64,000 nt of DNA, taken from Lysinibacillus sp. OF-1 (lineage in GTDB: Bacteria; Bacillota; Bacilli; Bacillales_A; Planococcaceae). This document shows, piece after piece, positions 60,975 through 64,000 of the stretch. Under the pieces are notes generated by a model, which did not search any database, had not been told where the DNA came from, and saw only the letters and a program-made list of their open reading frames with translations. The position numbers and the translations under genes are program-made. The stretch spans positions 1,612,001 through 1,676,000 of the forward strand of contig NZ_CP102798.1 in NCBI RefSeq assembly GCF_028356935.1, given 5' to 3'. Numbering within the stretch: position 1 is the stretch's first letter; every line of letters begins with the position of its first letter.

Positions 60975-62477
60975 ATGAACATTAATATTGGTAAGTTATT
61001 ACAGGATCGTGCAGTTTTAATGGGGGAGAAGGAGGCTTTTATTCACAAAGACAAGCGGTGGACCTTTCAACAAATGAATGTGAGGGCCAATGGCTTTGCT
61101 CATTTTTTAAAGAAGCAAGGTTTTGCTAAAGGGGATCGTCTAGCGATTTTATCCAAAAACAATGAGGATTTCATTGCAGTGTTAATGGGGGCAGCGAAAA
61201 TGGGTGTCATCACCGTTGTTTTAAATTGGCGTCTACAAGTGCCGGAGCTTCAATATATTGTGGAGAATAGTAAAGTAAAACTCATTGTTTATGATGTTGA
61301 TTTTGCGTCAATGATGCAAGCATTACAAGTACAAGGTGTCAATACTGACATTCTATCACATGCAACTGTCCCTTCCTTGCAAGCTATTTTTGAAGAGAAC
61401 AGTCAAGAACCTGTTTATGATGCAAGTAATGATGACGTAGCGCTTATTATGTATACATCGGGTACAACAGGTAAGCCAAAGGGAGCGATGATTTCCCATA
61501 ATAATTTATTGGCTGCTGGGATGGGGTTATCGCAAACCATCGACTGGTGGGAGGATGATCGTTTTTTAATGGTTGCACCATTTTTTCACATAGGTGGCAT
61601 CGCTCCGCTCATCACAAATATTCTGTGTGGTTGTACAATGGTACTCATGGAAGCGTTTGAGCCTATGGCGGCTTGGAAAATTGTCGAACAAGAAAAGATT
61701 ACGACCATGATGACAGTACCAACAATGTTAGCATACTTATTAAAAACGTATGAGGCTGCTAACGCTGACTCATCTTCTATTCGTAACATTACCTGTGGTG
61801 CTTCATCTGTGCCTGTGCCACTTATTTTAGGATTTCGTCAACTAGGTATTCCGATTCAGCAGGTATATGGTATTACGGAATACACAGGGGCAGTGACAAT
61901 GTGGAAGGAGCAGATGAATAAAGATAAGTATGATTCTATGGGCAAATCGATGATGCATGGTGAAATAGCCGTAGTTGATGTGAAATCAGGCGAAGTGTTA
62001 CCTGCAGGTGAGGTAGGAGAAATCCGCTTACGTGGCTCACAAGTGTTTGTTGGCTATTTCGAAAATAGGGAAGCGACAAAGCAAGTATTAAAGAATGGTT
62101 GGTACCATACTGGAGATGTTGGTTATATAGATCGTGATGGCTACTTATATGTTGTTGATCGAATAAAAGATATGATTATTAGTGGCGGAGAAAATATTTA
62201 TTCTGCAGAATTAGAATTAGCTCTTGCCAACCATCCAGCTGTTGCTGATGTAGCGGTGATTGGCATGCCGGATGAAAAGTGGGGCGAGATTCCAAAAGCT
62301 TATATAGTGGTAAAACCAAACATATCGATAACAGAAGCGGACATAATGGCGTTTTGTAAAGAAAATTTAGCTTCTTATAAAGCAGTGAAAGAAGTAGAGT
62401 TTGTTGAACAGCTTCCTCGCAATGCTGTTGGAAAATTACTCAAGCATCAGTTAAAGCAGGTAGTCAAACAACCATAA
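60975..62477 (+). CDS. Acyl-CoA synthetase (AMP-forming)
   Basis: 500 residues of the ANL superfamily. The AMP/phosphate motif is IMYTSGTTGKPKGAM, the adenine motif YGITEYTG, and the hinge-lysine region includes YHTGDVGYIDRDGYLYVVDRIKDMIISGGENIY and the C-terminal catalytic Lys in PRNAVGKLLK. It forms acyl-CoA from an unidentified acid, ATP and CoA. ATG 60975 lies eight bases after AGGGG; the frame extends ten codons upstream without a better site. Confidence 0.92.
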   Translation: MNINIGKLLQDRAVLMGEKEAFIHKDKRWTFQQMNVRANGFAHFLKKQGFAKGDRLAILSKNNEDFIAVLMGAAKMGVITVVLNWRLQVPELQYIVENSKVKLIVYDVDFASMMQALQVQGVNTDILSHATVPSLQAIFEENSQEPVYDASNDDVALIMYTSGTTGKPKGAMISHNNLLAAGMGLSQTIDWWEDDRFLMVAPFFHIGGIAPLITNILCGCTMVLMEAFEPMAAWKIVEQEKITTMMTVPTMLAYLLKTYEAANADSSSIRNITCGASSVPVPLILGFRQLGIPIQQVYGITEYTGAVTMWKEQMNKDKYDSMGKSMMHGEIAVVDVKSGEVLPAGEVGEIRLRGSQVFVGYFENREATKQVLKNGWYHTGDVGYIDRDGYLYVVDRIKDMIISGGENIYSAELELALANHPAVADVAVIGMPDEKWGEIPKAYIVVKPNISITEADIMAFCKENLASYKAVKEVEFVEQLPRNAVGKLLKHQLKQVVKQP

Positions 62478-62483
62478 AAAAAT

Positions 62484-62515
62484 AAAAGGCAGGTATTATT
62501 TTTCCTGCCTTTTTA
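62484..62515. terminator. Bidirectional terminator between acyl-CoA synthetase and TetR genes
   Basis: AAAAGGCAGG / CCTGCCTTTT with a ten-base loop; the tetR stop codon lies inside it. Confidence 0.85.
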
Positions 62516-63107
62516 TTGTATGGACCAAAAGATTTGTTAGTTGCTTAATATGTTGCAAATTGGAGTCTGATGAACGACCAGGTAAATTTTTATAGGTAAT
62601 TAATAGGCCATTTAACGATGCGAAAAAAAGTTGAACAGTATGTTTAAGATGGTCATCAGGGAGATGTTGTCTTAAAGCTTCTCTGAAAAGTGAAAATAAC
62701 TCATCGATTATGTCATGTAGCTCTTGTGAGACATTGCCATGTTGTTCGTTTTCTAGCATGAAATAGGTCATCATATGATATAAATTATCGTGCATATACA
62801 TGTATTCTATATATTTTGTTGCCAGTAATTCGAGTTGATGATCTTGTCCCTCGACGGTTTGGTGCAATACGTTTAAAAGGCTGGAGCTTTCAATTTTAAA
62901 TGCCGTCATAAATAAATGTTGTTGATCATCAAAATATTGATAGATTAGACCTGGAGAAACGTTTGCATGTTTAGCGATAGCCCGCATGCTCACCTCGGCA
63001 AATGACTTTGAACTAAATAATTCGATAGCGGCATTAATAATATTTTCTCTATTGATCGTTTTCTTCTGTTGTCGCTTGGATACATGCTGAACCTCTTTTG
63101 TCTCCAT
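62496..63107 (-). CDS. TetR-family transcriptional repressor
   Basis: 203 residues. The HTH (about 18-65: RENIINAAIELFSSKSFAEVSMRAIAKHANVSPGLIYQYFDD) is typical; the C-terminal helices form the ligand pocket. It is convergent to the acyl-CoA genes and probably regulates fatty-acid-type metabolism in the neighbourhood, as many FadR-like TetR proteins do; this is inference. Confidence 0.88.
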   Translation of the reverse strand: METKEVQHVSKRQQKKTINRENIINAAIELFSSKSFAEVSMRAIAKHANVSPGLIYQYFDDQQHLFMTAFKIESSSLLNVLHQTVEGQDHQLELLATKYIEYMYMHDNLYHMMTYFMLENEQHGNVSQELHDIIDELFSLFREALRQHLPDDHLKHTVQLFFASLNGLLITYKNLPGRSSDSNLQHIKQLTNLLVHTIKRQEK

Positions 63108-63497
63108 AAGTATTGCTCCTTTACACTTTATATAAATAAGATTCTATAAAAAACATCAGATATTGACAATCAAATTACGTGATACTCAGTGTAATAAAAT
63201 TGTATTTTTTAAGATAAATGGATTTTTTGTGTTAACAGGGAGGTAAGCAAATCCAGTAAACACGCAGCTGTAAGAGTGTTAAAACTTTTCATCATTGTTA
63301 GTTAGAAATTTTTACAAATGACTGGCAGGTAGTCATACATTGCTTTTGCTGACTGTCAATATATGTTTATTTCTTTATGTGTTAGCATTTCGGAAAACAT
63401 GTAAAGAAAAATTCCGTTGTTGTTACCTATTCGCAAAAATGACTCGCCATTCATTATATGCTACACTTTTTTGTACAAGGGGCAAAGGGGGAAGAGG
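63108..63497. other. Divergent intergenic region, no gene seen
   Basis: About 390 AT-rich bases between the TetR gene and the hydrolase gene. It should hold both promoters. I saw no clear palindromic operator, hairpin or small gene with a good ribosome binding site. Confidence 0.4.
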
Positions 63498-64000
63498 ATG
63501 TTTACACGTGAGAAAAGTATAGAGATTGAACAGCATCGTGATGTACGATGTGCACATGGTAAAGTAGCAGTTCAGGGGATTGGCATGAGTGTGTACAGTT
63601 TTTTTGTGGATGGGTTACTGATTGATACAGGCTCCTATTCGCTGTCGCAGGAATTCCAATCCTTTTTTAATGAAATACCAATAGAGCAATTGGCCTTAAC
63701 GCATTCTCATGAGGATCATGTAGGCAATGCTGCATGGATTCAACACCATCATAAAAATGTACCTATCTATATACACCGAGATTCAGTCAGCATTTGTGCA
63801 GTGGATGGAGATTATCCGCTTTATCGTCAGGCACTGTGGGGGGAACGATCGGCGTTTGTTGCCCAAGCAATTGGCGATACTATTCAAACGAAATCAGCTA
63901 CATGGGATGTCATTGAAACACCTGGGCATACAACAGATCATTTGTCGTTTTACAATCGGGAAACAGGTGCTATGTTTACAGGAGATTTGTTTATCCAGCC
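63498..64000 (+). CDS. Metallo-beta-lactamase-fold hydrolase, 3' end cut off by window
   Basis: The first 167 codons are visible. The metal motif HxHxDH appears as HSHEDHVGN, the third His in TPGHTTDHLSF and the bridging Asp in TGDLFI. This is a glyoxalase II-like or quorum-lactonase-like hydrolase; the rest of the protein would be needed to decide. ATG 63498 follows AAAGGGGGAAGAGG. Confidence 0.85.
   Translation, partial: MFTREKSIEIEQHRDVRCAHGKVAVQGIGMSVYSFFVDGLLIDTGSYSLSQEFQSFFNEIPIEQLALTHSHEDHVGNAAWIQHHHKNVPIYIHRDSVSICAVDGDYPLYRQALWGERSAFVAQAIGDTIQTKSATWDVIETPGHTTDHLSFYNRETGAMFTGDLFIQ

Noticed and set aside
63340-63522. 60-codon plus-strand frame before the final hydrolase
   Set aside because: It overlaps the hydrolase start in another frame, has a Cys-rich improbable composition and no ribosome binding site.

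Overview
This window comes from a low-GC, endospore-forming Firmicute. The gene order and the proteins fit a Lysinibacillus-type member of the Bacillales. Support includes the Bacillus-style backbone ypmB-aspB-asnS-dnaD-nth-ypoC with ponA and recU convergent to it, a type B RNase P RNA beside gpsB, strong AAAGGAGG ribosome binding sites with many TTG and GTG starts, and spore-related genes (CotA-like laccase, YtaF, DUF4183 proteins). The genus is an inference from content, not from a database match.

Layout. 1-3 kb: the start of a CotA-like multicopper oxidase (minus strand, cut by the window edge) and a TPR-GGDEF diguanylate cyclase. 3-15 kb: housekeeping block with ypmB, aspB, asnS, dnaD, nth and a ypoC-like gene, a 21-bp tandem repeat array, ponA and recU on the minus strand, then a small gene, yppE and mrfA (yprA). 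15-19 kb: a Fur-box-bearing iron/siderophore module (Btr-like AraC regulator, lipoprotein receptor, serine hydrolase) sits between mrfA and mrfB. 19-26.5 kb: mrfB, gpsB, rnpB, a PAS-GGDEF-EAL protein, rlmL and a DinG-family helicase.

26.7-40.6 kb: a complete-looking ethanolamine-utilisation microcompartment locus. It reads eutW-eutV (two-component antiterminator), eutH, eutS, eutP, eutA, eutB, eutC, eutL, eutE, eutM, a structured intergenic RNA, two tandem pduL-type phosphotransacylases, eutN, a second BMC shell gene with a basic tail, and a malate-dehydrogenase-type gene coupled to it by overlap. Ethanolamine enters through EutH, EutBC cleaves it to acetaldehyde and ammonia with adenosylcobalamin (EutA reactivates the enzyme), EutE makes acetyl-CoA and NADH, and PduL makes acetyl phosphate and recycles CoA. 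No EutG alcohol dehydrogenase is present in the window, so the malate dehydrogenase is a candidate for regenerating NAD+. Between eutV and eutH a hairpin with a hexaloop of the EutV-binding type overlaps a terminator.

40.7-50 kb: AraC regulator with a leader terminator, M32 carboxypeptidase, a ba3-type cytochrome oxidase cluster (minus), a CheX-like gene, a 29-residue Fur-box-controlled membrane peptide, and the pyroglutamate salvage operon pcp-pxpB-pxpC-pxpA. 50-54.4 kb: an accessory minus-strand segment (PAP2 phosphatase, LCP protein, HTH-DUF1232 regulator with a palindromic operator, YtaF). It is flanked by two copies of the pxpA 3' end plus terminator, and is followed by decayed and intact DUF4183 genes. 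54.6-64 kb: the double dynamin DynA, a sulfurtransferase, a second 21-bp repeat array, an acyl-CoA dehydrogenase/acyl-CoA synthetase pair, a TetR regulator, and the start of a metallo-beta-lactamase-fold hydrolase.

No tRNA, rRNA, CRISPR array or intact insertion sequence was seen.
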